Of a stretch of DNA of 64,000 bases, positions 11,531-21,840 are shown piece by piece. The DNA comes from Rhododendron vialii (lineage: Eukaryota; Streptophyta; Magnoliopsida; Ericales; Ericaceae). Numbering within the stretch: position 1 is the stretch's first letter; every line of letters begins with the position of its first letter. The notes under the pieces are model-generated. The model made no database searches, was not told the origin of the DNA, and saw only the letters and a list, made by a program, of their open reading frames with translations. The position numbers were made by a program, and so were the translations under genes. The stretch covers positions 8,600,501-8,664,500 of the forward strand of contig NC_080564.1 of assembly GCF_030253575.1 (NCBI RefSeq). Direction: 5' to 3'.

Positions 11531-12263
11531 CTGTGCTAACTATTTTATCCCAATATGTGTGAAGATTTTATGATAAAAATTTCAAATTTTAAAATATATT
11601 TTGAAATTTCAGACTATACCTTTCCATAATAATCATTAACTTTTTGTGATGTATACATCCATAATTAACGATGATCCTAATTTAATCTATATGCCATTTT
11701 CCAGTTTCATATTCATCTCATTAATTGGTTCTTCTCTTTAAACAGATGGTCGCTAATTGCAGGTAGACTTCCGGGAAGAACATCGAATGATGTTAAGAAT
11801 TACTGGAATACCCATTTGCACAAGAAACCGAATGATCAAATTCAGGAAGATGTACATAAATCGAAAATGATCCAGAGTACGATGGAAAAAACCAAAGTCA
11901 TACGCCCTCGACCTCGAACCTTCTCGAAGAATCTACCTTGGCTAATGGGTAAAACTGTCATTACGGATAAAACTGATCAGACGAAAGAGAATTTCTCCGA
12001 GCCAATTCAAACTCCTTCACAACGAGATGATAACGGAATATTGTGGTGGGATAACATGTTGTCTGATCCTAATATTAACAGAGGAATGATAACATGGACC
12101 AATGAAGAAGTGATTACGGAGGGTGGGGGCGAATAGGAAAAATCAGGTATGTAAGGAGCTGGTAGGGATCCTTTCAGATGCGTTCAAGAAGATCACAATG
12201 GTTGGAGTGACTTTTTTATGGACAATATGGACCTTTGGGATATTGGGTGATGATCTCAAGTAG

Positions 12264-13404
12264 TACCATGACGCTTTATTTTTCTCTGAAATAGTTAGTA
12301 TTGATTGAGTTTCGTCTTTTATGATTTTAGTATTTGTTTTTATCGATCGAATTACGAGAGACTTAATAAAATAGAGGAGACGATACTCCCTCCATTCCTT
12401 TTTAAATTTTATGTTTTACACACACAAAAAAAGTGCATTTTCTCGTCCACAAAACTATATCTGTGCTAGAATTTTTTCAAACAAAATTGATTAAAACTTA
12501 CATGGTGCATAAATGCATCAGCCAAAAACCCTCAAAATATTTTAAAAAAAAAGAAAAAGAAAAAGAAAAATCATCGTCATTCTTGTGTATAGAGCATACT
12601 AGCGTTTTGTCCGTTCGATTCGAGGGTACAAAAAAAACAGTAGTGGGAACTTTTTTTCTGTTTTCAGTCAGCACATATAGCTCTTGGAATTTACTTCATT
12701 TTCTTGCAAAATAATATGAAAAATTTCACAACAATAAATGACCTAAAAAATGGAGAAATCAGATCGGTTTCAAGGACTATTTATTACTACTATGTCAATA
12801 ATTGACCTTAGTTTCATTTTCAAGCAAAATAAAATAGATATTTTGTATTTTGTAAAATGTGTAGAATACAACGACTAAAAAGATGAAAAAAAATTTAGAA
12901 AATTACATGTACGAGAGAGTTAAATATGGTATAGATAAATATGGTCGTGAGGACGCTTTCCGATTGTGGTCCTTTCAATTAAGCCCTTCCAATTAATTGC
13001 CACCAACACTGAAACCGTTATCCCGAGAGACTCTTCAACGAGATTATTGACCTTGTTCGGTTTAGGGTTTTGGATTTTGGATTCCAATTATTATCTTATT
13101 TCGCTTTCTACTCATTACCTTATCTCAAATAATTACTTACATTTTTCTCTATCTCTCTCAATTCATTACTCATATTTCCAATCATTGTTCTATTTCTCTA
13201 TACAAATCCAAATTCAAAATCTCAAAAAAAACGAGGTCTCAATGACCCAGAGCCATCGTCAAGTGGTGTTTGGTACCTCCTCCATAATATATTAATGTGG
13301 AATTCGTACACTTACGTTGACCACGACGTAAACACCGCATGTTGAAAAGAAATTCTGTCGTCGATCATTCTCAATCATCCGGACCCCACTTGCTTTGGCC
13401 CTTT
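12264..13404. other. Inverted 3' flank of MYB copy 2
   Basis: 12264-12545 is the reverse of the 3' flank seen at 51140-51440 and 24780-25060. 12930-13010 is the reverse of the 24640-24720 block. 13260-13320 is the reverse of the 49540-49590 block (gtgtacgaattccacaataa type). No gene is seen. Confidence 0.55.
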
Positions 13405-14418
13405 GGGCTCGTTTGGACGAGGGATTGGCAAGGGGGATAACATATCACCCGTGCTAAGGCCGTGGGCCCCATGGTTATCCATGGTTTGGGAAGCTCAAAA
13501 GGCGAGGGTTTTCATTAATCCAAGTCCATGCTTTTACCGGCGAAGAGGGGCTGCGGGGTATTATTTTCGGCTGGGTTTTGAGGTGTTATTAAGTTATCTC
13601 CTAATCCCCTAGAAATTGAATGATTTCACCCCTCTTTATCCCCTTTCCCCCACCCCTAACTCGCTTGGGTTTTTTGATTCAGACAATGAAACTAGAAGAA
13701 GAAGAACAACAACAGTAGATTGGAGAGAGGGAAGATGAACCTGTGACGTTCAGCGGGGATCGAAGAGATGGAGTGTCGTAGCTTTTCTTCTTCTTCTCTG
13801 CCTTTTCATCTTCTTCTCCCTCTCTCCCTCTCTCTCTAACGCTGGAGAAGCGACAAGAACGAAGGCAAGAAGAAAGAAAAATTATGTGCATGTGTGACAT
13901 GTGCTCTCATTTACCCAACCCATAATCTCAATTACTAATTTCCAACTAAAAAAACACTTTAAAAAAACGAATTTAATTTATTTATGCTTATTAAATTAAT
14001 TAATTTATTATTAAATTAAATTATTCCCAAAAAAAACCCCAATTTTTTTTTAAAAAATCGAATTTTGTCAAATTAAAACTTATTTTATTTGTAATATTAT
14101 TAATTTAGTAAATTTATTTGTTAGAAAAATTAAATACTACGGATTAAAGTGTAAAAGATTAATTATATTTGCAATTATAATTAAGTTTGGAATTACACAA
14201 GGGCAAAACGGTCATTTGACAACTTTTTACATTATCCACCATTTTTTAACCAATACCCCCTACTCTAATATTACCTCATCGAAATCAACTACTATTTAAT
14301 TCCCATTACATAAAAGTCACATCAATGTGGGCCCATCATTTTTAACCAATATACCCTACTATCTTATTATTATTTTTAACTAATACCGCAAATTCTTTCC
14401 TTGCATCCAAACGGACCC
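13405..14418. mobile_element. PIF/Harbinger-like element
   Basis: Ends are GGGCTCGTTTGGAC and TCCAAACGGACCC (inverted). The right flank is TTA (14419-14421) and the left is TTT (13402-13404), a 3-bp duplication with one change. The flanking sequence recurs without the insert at 14680-14780 (tgctttggccctttaggcaa), giving a local empty site. No transposase is recognisable in 1014 bp. Confidence 0.7.
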
Positions 14419-14790
14419 TTAGGCCATTCCAGAGAGGGGCTTCCGCATCTTAAATTATTACCTAAATATCTAAAGTACTTACTACTCACATATATAGGGG
14501 AGTAAATTTTTTGAAAAAATAACCTCTAAGAATAGAAAAGTGCATGTTAATTCTCATTAAAGATGAACTTAGTTTTTATTTTACCTCGAAGGACAATCAC
14601 ATTATGAAGATTATCCTTTTGTCCTTCAATAAATACAATTTTATACTTTATTATTTTTTCCTATTATAGGGTAGGGTAGTCGTCGATCGTTCTCAATCAT
14701 CCGGACCCCACTTGCTTTGGCCCTTTAGGCAATTCCAGAGAGTACTTACTAATCACATATATAGTGGAGTAAAAAAAACTCAATGTAAAT
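14419..14790. repeat. Local duplication flanking the PIF-like element
   Basis: 13340-13404 plus 14419-14510 together resemble 14680-14780: cgtcgatcgttctcaatcat, tgctttggcccttt, the caattccagagag region and actcacatatata recur in order. This indicates a roughly 100-bp duplication whose first copy received the 1 kb insertion. Confidence 0.6.
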
Positions 14791-14799
14791 GTAGGTACC

Positions 14800-15780
14800 G
14801 ATTGAACCAGTAAAAGAAATATATGTTCAGCTCACAGGACACAGTCTTTGGATGATCTATGTAACAAATTCTGATGTCGTGGCAATGAATTACAAAAGAA
14901 GATTCATTTGGTAAAATGGCACAAGCTAGTCTTCAATGGACAAGGATAGGGGAGGTTCGAGTGTTGGAAATGCTAAGCAGCATTCAAGGGTCAAACGAAA
15001 TAAAAATAAGATCGATCGTCCAATTTGGAAAGCATCTTCAGATGGTATATTTTCAGTTGAATCTGTGAATCTGCTTGTGGAGAGCGACATTGGTAGCAAG
15101 ATACACAGATTCAACATTTGGAAGAATCAAATCCAAAGTAAGGCTGGGCATCATCGAGAATCATGCTGCAAGTTCGAGCAAATTTTGTGGCAGAGAATTT
15201 GGTCCACTTGATTAATACAGTGGTGGAGTTATACAATGGGTTTGTCCATCGTCTTTTCGGACACTGATAGAATGGTGGAGAGGCTGGCCAGTTTAAGAGA
15301 AGATTAAAGAAACTCATCTGGGAAGTTTTATCTTTTGCTATTGTTTGGTCCATTTGAAACACTAGGAATGAGAGTACATTTGAGGATAAGGAACCTATTT
15401 GGTTTTGAGACTTGTGAAGAAATATGATTCAGAGTTGAGTTTTTGGGTGAGTTGGAGAGCAGAAAAATCAGCATATTGATTTTTGGGGTTAAGCCGCAAG
15501 AAAGCAAATTTCTGGTGTGAGTGGCTTGTTTTTTACCGGACCGAAAAAGATTTTAATCAAAATGCGCGTAAATTGGTCTGAACACCTCCGACCACTTAAC
15601 CCAAAAAAGGAAAAAGTAAAATCAGCATATTGTGTTAATGATTTTGTATCAAGTTGCAAGGCATCTTGGGCCTGTCTGTCTGCGTGGATGATTGTTGTTG
15701 AGGGAGATTTGGTGTGTCCAAGTAGTTAGTGGTATCTCACCTGCATAGTTCGGTGAAATTTTCTGTACTAAATTATTATT
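14800..15780 (+). pseudogene. LINE reverse-transcriptase 3' fragment (zf-RVT region)
   Basis: Broken frames read RPIWKASSDGIFSV, a RIWKASSDGxFSV-like phrase typical of the region after reverse transcriptase in plant LINE ORF2. Further on, LSFAIVWSIWNTRNESTFED in another frame is the usual end of the zf-RVT region. Stops and frame changes are frequent, so it is dead. Similar DNA (aaatcagcatattgtgttaatg) reappears near 45245. An ATT triplet tract closes it near 15785. Confidence 0.6.
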
Positions 15781-16327
15781 ATTATTATAGCTTCAGGGTG
15801 TTTTGGTGGATGCATGTTCACTATAGACTAGGGTAGGTGTTAACATAGTTGGAATGAGTTACAGTTGGTGTGTATCAATTGTTTACTATCTTGCGGTTGG
15901 TGTGTATCAATGGTTTATTATCTTTCATCTATATTTGTATTTTATGTTACTTTGAACGTAATTTTTTTTTTATCAGCAACAATAAATTTATTAACTCATA
16001 ACACGAAGTACAGAGATAATAGAGACTTGGCCGGGTACATCGGTTTGACCACCCAAGACCCTTTTTTCCTAACTACACGGGGGAAACTGATTTAGGCCCA
16101 GTTTTGAACATTAATAAAAAAAAAAAATCTTTGTTTCTTTCTTTTTCGTTGCTTATTTTTGTTTTTGGAATATCAACAAAACTGAATGAATAATATGATA
16201 ATTTGGCCAATGCTAAGTCAATTACACCTGCTATGTGTTTAGGAGTGTGTAATACACCCCAATCTTGAATATAAATTTTAGAATAATGATTTTTGCACTA
16301 TCGTTTTTAGCATCTCACTCTTTGTTA
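15781..16327. other. Non-coding interval
   Basis: Includes a small local duplication (ttggtgtgtatcaat with tttac/tttat-tatctt, 15865 and 15898) and a T-rich tract at 15962 followed by sequence resembling a reversed retroposon tail. No gene is supported. Confidence 0.4.
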
Positions 16328-16610
16328 CTCTCTCCGTCCCTTTACTAGAGTATACTATTCTATTTCGGGCTGTCCTTTAATAAATGTCTATTTTGTAAAG
16401 TTAGTGAAAAAAATAGGTACTTTTCTATTTTACCTCAAAAAGTAGATTCATTTTTGAAAAGTTATTTAATAAAAGTGTAATAACGATGTCTCCGTGAAAG
16501 GTAATTATGGAAAATAGAGTAAAAATTGATGTTAAAAGTATAATGATAGTATCTCTATAATAAGTTGAAGTTACGGAGCTGTATACTTAATTAAAAATGG
16601 ACGGAAGGAA
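16328..16610. mobile_element. Stowaway-type MITE (Tc1/mariner)
   Basis: Ends CTCTCTCCGTCCC and GGACGGAAGGAA, flanked by TA on both sides (16326-16327 and 16611-16612). It is 283 bp. Internally it matches 60014-60262 and gives the intact form of that interrupted element. Confidence 0.8.
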
Positions 16611-16893
16611 TATGTAAATTCATAACTGCGACACTACCCCTTCATTAATTATTATTTTTTGGATATGAAGAAATAACATAATAGATTAACATCATATAAT
16701 AAAGCGAGTGCGAATGATAAAAATAGAAAGTGCAAAAGTCAATAGTGTATAAAAATTTAATGTAGAGCTGTTTATCATTACGATAGGTGTAAAGTGGATG
16801 ATGGCCTTCAACAACAAAAAAAAGTGTAAGGTGGCAATAATGTACGCAGTTGAGGCATCCTAATAGATCGAGAGATGATAAGTGCCAAAATAT

Positions 16894-17216
16894 GGGCGCC
16901 GCTATTCGCAGCCCTCTATTTACTCCCGTAGCCCACTAAATTTCGGTAAATGATTGTTGAAAATCATAAATAACATTTCGGTAAATTGCTGTTGAAAACA
17001 AGATTATATTTTGGTAATTACAGGTCGAAAATATGTTCAACTTTCGGTAAACAATTGCCGAACATGCATTTTCGGTAAACATCTGTTGAAAAAAATATTA
17101 TATTTCGGTAATTGGACGCTGAAAATATATCTCAATTTCGGTAACTAACTGTCGAGTATAATTGAAAATTTTTAACGGGCTATGGGAGTAAATAGAGGGC
17201 TGCGAATAGCAGCGCC
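16894..17216. mobile_element. Mutator-like MITE with 40-bp terminal repeats
   Basis: Near-perfect terminal inverted repeats of about 40 bp (GGCGCCGCTATTCGCAGCCC on the left, its reverse on the right) and a 9-bp target duplication CCAAAATAT (16885-16893 and 17217-17225). The interior has five or six spaced copies of a ttcggtaa...tgttgaaaa motif. At 323 bp it is non-coding. Confidence 0.85.
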
Positions 17217-17644
17217 CCAAAATATACATATTTTGGCCCTCCAAACTACATTTGTTAGTCATTTATTTTGGTTAATTGATTTTTATTTTGTTCCTTTGTT
17301 ATTTATAGGTTGTTTGAATCCATTGTCCGAGACTTTAAATAAAAAGAAGATTTTAAAGAAATTTAGAGTTAAAATGCAAAATGATCCAAAATTGAGTGGC
17401 TCATTTATTATTTTCTAAAATTCAAGGGCCTTTGTGTGATTAAAGCCCTCAACCCTATATAAACAATTCACCTACTGAATCAGTTGGTCACGGAAGAATA
17501 AAAAGAAGAAAAAAGGCCGCTGCCGCAGCACTGCTGCACTGGGGGATTCCCACGAACAGGACTGGCGTTTCTTTGATACGGTTTTTATTTGTAACAGCTT
17601 TTAGACTTACGTATTTATTTTCAGAGTTTTTCCTTTCGAAAAAG

Positions 17645-18016
17645 CTATTTGCATCGACTACGGAAACCGTACCAACGGCCACTGGATGGTCGATCCGAGC
17701 CGTCCAAATTTTTTTAAAAAAAAAACCGAGGGAGCATGAGCGGGAATCAATGGCATCCGATGTGTGTAGGGTGTTTGATCTGAATACTCTTTTTTTGTGT
17801 ATATATATATAATGTTCAGAACACTCTTTTTTCGTGTATATATGTATAATGTTCATATCAAGCACCCTACACATATCGGATGCCATTGATTCCAGCGTAG
17901 GCCCCCTCGGTTTTTTTTTTTTTTAAATTTTGGACGGCTCGGATCGACCGTCCGGTGGCCGGAGACGGCCATGGCCGTCGGTACGGTTTCCCTACGGAAA
18001 CCGTCGGTGCAAATAG
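17645..18016. mobile_element. Foldback MITE
   Basis: Arms of roughly 160 bp pair with each other. The left arm runs ctatttgcatcgac, ggaaaccgtac, ggtcgatccgagccgtcc, aatcaatggcatccgatg. The right arm is its reverse, ending gtcggtgcaaatag. The loop is AT-rich with two frt-like tgtatatata repeats. No coding capacity. Confidence 0.75.
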
Positions 18017-18199
18017 TAGAACTCTTTTCCTTTAAGTTTTTGAAGTTTTGTTCAAATCTCTGCATTCCGGTAACTCGTATTAATTTTTTTTCTTTATTAA
18101 AGTTATTCATTGGTATTCAATTAGTTGTTATCTTTTGTTTATTTTTCATCTCGCGCAATAGAAGTATGATTAATTCTAAGGTTTTATTTCTTTTATTTT

Positions 18200-18781
18200 T
18201 AATAATGAGTGAGTAGTTTTTCTGAGGTTTGGTCGTTGAGTAAAGGTGCGCCGCGACCCAATTAGGATTCGTCTCATAATTTTTTCGTACATTAATTTAA
18301 TTAAATAATTTTAGTTGGTGAAAACTACGTTCGTTGGACGAATTTGAGGCATTGCCGGGACTTATGTGAGCGGGAACGGGGGACCAAAACCTGTTCGCCG
18401 CTGTGTATGGGACCGGCAACCTTAGGATTCGCATCCTTCGGAGTTTCCAATCCTCCCTAAAATTTAACCGTTTTTAGAACTTTGAAAAGCGAGCGGATTC
18501 TGATTGGGTAGCGAGCGTCGGATTCCCTACGATCGTGCCTCTCTTTTTAATTATTTGAGCAAGTTATTTGTTAGTATTAGTTAATTAATCAACCAAAAGA
18601 CAAGGGGTGGCTACCTAAGAGCCCATTTAATCAGTAACAACCCGAGTTTTTAATCAGCACACATCACCGTCTCTGTGGATTCGACTCCGGACTTACCGAA
18701 TATTGTGCTACGTCGGTCTCCGCCCTACGCTTTGGGAAACCTATTAATTTAGGATTAGGAATTCGTCAAGCAGGAGACTGA
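18200..18781 (+). mobile_element. Ty3-type LTR/leader fragment
   Basis: 18530-18780 matches, in reverse, 60263-60500, and its ctgtggattcgactccggac...cctacgctttggg block also matches 2120-2195. A ggcattgccggg phrase near 18348 resembles the leader following the LTR in plant Ty3 elements. It abuts the mariner fragment at 18782. No gag or pol is seen; boundaries on the left are unclear. Confidence 0.45.
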
Positions 18782-19977
18782 ACAATAGCGTGGGTGAAAC
18801 TATTTATATTCAACAAGATAATGCAAGGCCCCACATCCAACCATATGATGCTCAGTTTCGTGACGTCGCAACAAAGAATGGATTTTATATTCATTTATCA
18901 TTACAACCCCCAAATAGTCTAGACTTGAATGTTCTTGATCTCGGATTTTTTACAGCAATTCAATCCTTGCAATATCAAGAGGCGCCTAGAACAATCGATG
19001 AACTTTTGAATGCCGTGGAGAAATCTTTTGATAAATTACCATTGCACGATCTCGATTCTGTTTTTTTATCTCTACAAGCTTGTATGGTTGAAGTGATGAA
19101 GGTTAATGGGGGGAATAATTACAAATTGCAGCAGATTAAGAAACCCCAATTAATGAGAGATGGTGTTCTTCCTTCTCAACTTGAATGTGGCCGAGATGTT
19201 GTGGAGAATGTGCTAATTCATCTACAGAATCAAGTTTGAATCAAGGTGAGTTATCCTTTTAATTCTATGAATAACCGGTCCTTTTATTGCTGCTTTTTGC
19301 TTTCCTTTTAATCCTAACCAACTCTTTTCTTTCCTTTTGTTGTTCCACATGAGAAGGTTTACTGGTTTCAGTAGTTGACCATGGAGAACATCTGTCTAAT
19401 TTTGCTGCTCATGAATACTGCAACTGGGAGGAATCTGTTTACTGCTGCTTATATTTTCTGCTATAGATGCTGCTGCTACACTGCCTATGCAGTGCTGTTA
19501 TGAATGGTGCTCTGAAATTTGCAGTGGAGAAATGACATTCTGATGCTACATGTTTTGGAACGGGGTAGTGCTGCCTTACGGTTCGCGGGAGTTTTCTTTT
19601 GCTGACTGAATGGTTCCACATTCCACTTGTGTTTTGTTAAATTTTTGAAGAAGTGTTTTGGAAATTTGTGATGGTTAAGTGTATAAGTGAAAAAAAGAAA
19701 AAAGAACTGGATCCTTGTTTGGTGTTTAATCTCAATGTAAATCTCATTTTGGATGTTCCAGTAATATAATCCAGTACATATTCTAGTTCGGACTAGTAGT
19801 ATTTATTTTGTCAAATTTCCCTCTTTTTTTATTGTATCATTTTGGTAGCAATGATTGAAGAATAGAAGGATAAAATTGGAAATTTATTAATCATTACCCA
19901 TCTAGTTTTGAAGTGGGACAATTATTTTGGGACGGCAAAAAGTGCTAATTGAGACAAGTAAATTGGGACGGAGGGAG
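18782..19977 (+). pseudogene. Plant mariner-like transposase, 5'-truncated, with 3' terminal repeat
   Basis: The open frame 18790-19239 encodes the C-terminal part of a plant mariner (DD39D) transposase: YIQQDNARPH contains the second catalytic Asp, and QPPNSLDLNVLDLGFF contains the third with 39-residue-type spacing. The usual NSPDLN proline is Leu. It continues through SLQACMVEVMKVNGGNNYK, typical of the family end. The N-terminal HTH and first Asp are missing, cut at the junction with retroelement DNA at about 18782. The element ends at 19965-19977 in GGGACGGAGGGAG followed by TA, the same terminal repeat as the Stowaway MITEs here. It is inactive but identifies the transposase family that could have mobilised those MITEs. 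Confidence 0.85.
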
Positions 19978-19984
19978 TAACTTA

Positions 19985-20310
19985 ATTTGTCTTTATTCAA
20001 AAAAAGTTTCGCATTTGTAAGTTTTGCGTCAAACTTTTGTGACTTATTGATTTGTCTCGGCGAGAGGAATCGGAAAAGTAAAAAATTTTGATTGAAGCTC
20101 ATAATTTTTTTAAAAATAAGTAAAAAAAGTTTCGATAAAACATTTTTGACTTATTTTTTTCTTTATTCAAGAAATTATGAGTTTCGATAAAAAAATTTTA
20201 CTTTTTCGATTTCTCTCGTCAAAATGAATTAATAAGTCATAAAAGTTTGACGCAAAAAACAAACAAATGCAAAATAATCCAAATAAAAAAAAATAAGCTA
20301 CTTAACTTTT
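19985..20310. mobile_element. Foldback MITE (TTTGACGCAAAA family), best-preserved copy
   Basis: The left arm gcatttgtaagttttgcgtc...aggaatcgg is mirrored on the right (cgatttctctcgtc...tttgacgcaaa). About 320 bp, AT-rich loop, non-coding. Inserted next to the mariner end. Confidence 0.6.
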
Positions 20311-20399
20311 CAATCCAAGTCCACCTTTAATTAATACTCTCTAATACTACTCGTAGAAGATTATGTAGGAGAGAAAGAAAGAGACAGAAAGATAGAGAA

Positions 20400-20794
20400 T
20401 CCTGGTTGGAGGGAAGTGGAGGCTAATTTTGTCATTTCCTTCCAAAGGAACATGTCATTTCAGAGAAGTTGTCAACTCGGACCCGTGACGCTCAGTGACA
20501 GTACAAGGGTAAAATATGTATTTGACCCTTAAACTATTCAAATTTTATTTATTTCGTCCTTAAACTACCAATTAATTGCACACACTTGCCCCTTAAACTA
20601 CCAATTGCGTACTTCCTAAGGACAATTCAAGTTTTCCATCCACATATCAAACGGAAAACTGAGTTGAAGGCTATAAATGTCTTATCACTTGCAATATATG
20701 TATATGAATGTATCTCTTTCTTCCTCTCTAAAGCATACTCAACCACTCTGTTCATATATCTCTCTCTCCCCCCTGATTTTTTTTTGTTTTTTTC
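20400..20794. other. Start of MYB unit C flank
   Basis: 20410-20500 is paralogous to 7804-7890 and 62779-62870 (gaggctaattttgtcatttc). The rest (20510-20790) holds paired phrases such as cttaaactaccaatt but no gene. Confidence 0.5.
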
Positions 20795-21148
20795 TATTGA
20801 GATTTGTTCCACGTCGGTTAAATATCTCTTCCAAAACTAGTATATGAGCTTGGGTAGCCTTTCCACTCTTTGCCAATTGGTTTGGAGTTGGATGCTTTAA
20901 TATGGTATCAGAGCTAGAGTTTCGGAGGCTTTTCCCTTTTGTTTGTGCCATAGTTGCACTTTATTTCATTGTGATTCGTGTGTTCTGAATTCTTTGTTGA
21001 CCTCTCCACGTGCGAGTCAGGGGTCGCACGTGCGGAGGAGTATTGAGATTTGTCCCACATCGGTTAAATATCTCCTCCAAAACTAGTATATGAGCTTGGG
21101 CAGCCTCTCCACTCTTTGCCAATTGGTTTGGAGTTGGATGCTTTAACA
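20795..21148 (+). mobile_element. TRIM retrotransposon, complete
   Basis: Two 108-bp direct LTRs (20795-20902 and 21041-21148) of the TxTTGAGATTTGT type differ at few positions. The left LTR is followed at once by TGGTATCAGAGC (20903-20914), the standard initiator-Met tRNA primer site. A purine run gcggaggag precedes the right LTR as polypurine tract. The target duplication is TTTTC (20790-20794 and 21149-21153). The interior is about 138 bp and non-coding. TG/CA ends have mutated to TA in the left LTR. Confidence 0.92.
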
Positions 21149-21153
21149 TTTTC

Positions 21154-21840
21154 CCCCTCCCAATATACTACACACATGCGGAGAACAAAGGGATTCCCCT
21201 TTGCTCACAATCATCTGGCGAAGCTGTAATTTACCAAAACCCTTCCTTACAATCATGAATCATCTAATCTAATCAAAGTTGTAATTTCAGTTCAAAAAAA
21301 ATTCAAAGTTGTCGTAAATGATGAACTCCCGTTCCAAACTGAAATAGATCCTCTCTGCGCTCAATCCCTTCTTATATATAAAGTGGATCACTTGCAATAA
21401 ATTAACTCAAATCCAACAGAAAAACATACTTACATTTCTGTTTTCTTCCCGTGGGAGCTCTCAAGATCCATGCCAATCGTTCATTAATCCAGTCGAAAAC
21501 CTTCCGATATGAGCAATCAATCTACAGTACAAATATCAAGTATAAATAAAATTCGGTTAATCCATGCCAATCGTTCATTAAGCCATGCCGATCGTTCCTT
21601 AATGCAGTTGGTAGTTTAAGAACGAAGTAAACAAAATTCGGATAGTTTAAAAGGCAAATACATATTTTACCTACAGTATAAATATCAAGTGAATGCGCGC
21701 GTGTGTTCCACTAAAGTGCATTCTCCAATTGGTAGACGGTTCCTGTAGAGCAGGACAAAGCCCCTGTCTGAAATTGCCTAATTTGGACAAAGCACTTTGA
21801 TGATTGAGGACGGTACGACGGCTCAGGGTCATTGAATTGT
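21154..21840. other. MYB-unit flank, non-coding
   Basis: 21690-21835 corresponds to 7900-8120. Two copies of ccatgccaatcgttcattaa (21471 and 21561) and the phrase acagtacaaatatcaagt form a local repeat. No gene is seen. Confidence 0.45.

Larger units (their letters stand above)
10246..12263 (+). pseudogene. R2R3-MYB copy 2 (inverted), disabled
   Basis: Exon 1 starts at 10246 ([20 protein letters not shown]) but its 3' end is replaced by a repeat of gaagtgcgttgagaaacatg (10311 and 10366), which removes the GT donor and gives a stop after QVPHKEVR. Exon 2 is 10749-10878 (130 nt, intact [17 protein letters not shown]; bHLH-contact spacing kept), but the following donor is AC instead of the GC of the other copies. 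Exon 3 begins at 11746 ([20 protein letters not shown]) and keeps [12 protein letters not shown]. It stops at 12134 (EGGGE then TAG), where copy 4 continues for about 38 residues, and further stops follow. Intron 2 is about 870 bp and includes (TC)16 at 10883. With at least three independent lesions this is a pseudogene, although exon 3 alone reads open for over 120 codons. Confidence 0.85.

Noticed and set aside
10246..12136. MYB copy 2 as a working gene because exon 2 and most of exon 3 are open
   Set aside because: Exon 1 ends in a stop with no donor, the intron 2 donor is AC, and exon 3 stops about 38 codons early compared with copy 4.
17488..18110. Open frames of 80-130 aa on the minus strand
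   Set aside because: They are produced by the arms of the foldback MITE 17645-18016 and share the same inverted sequence.
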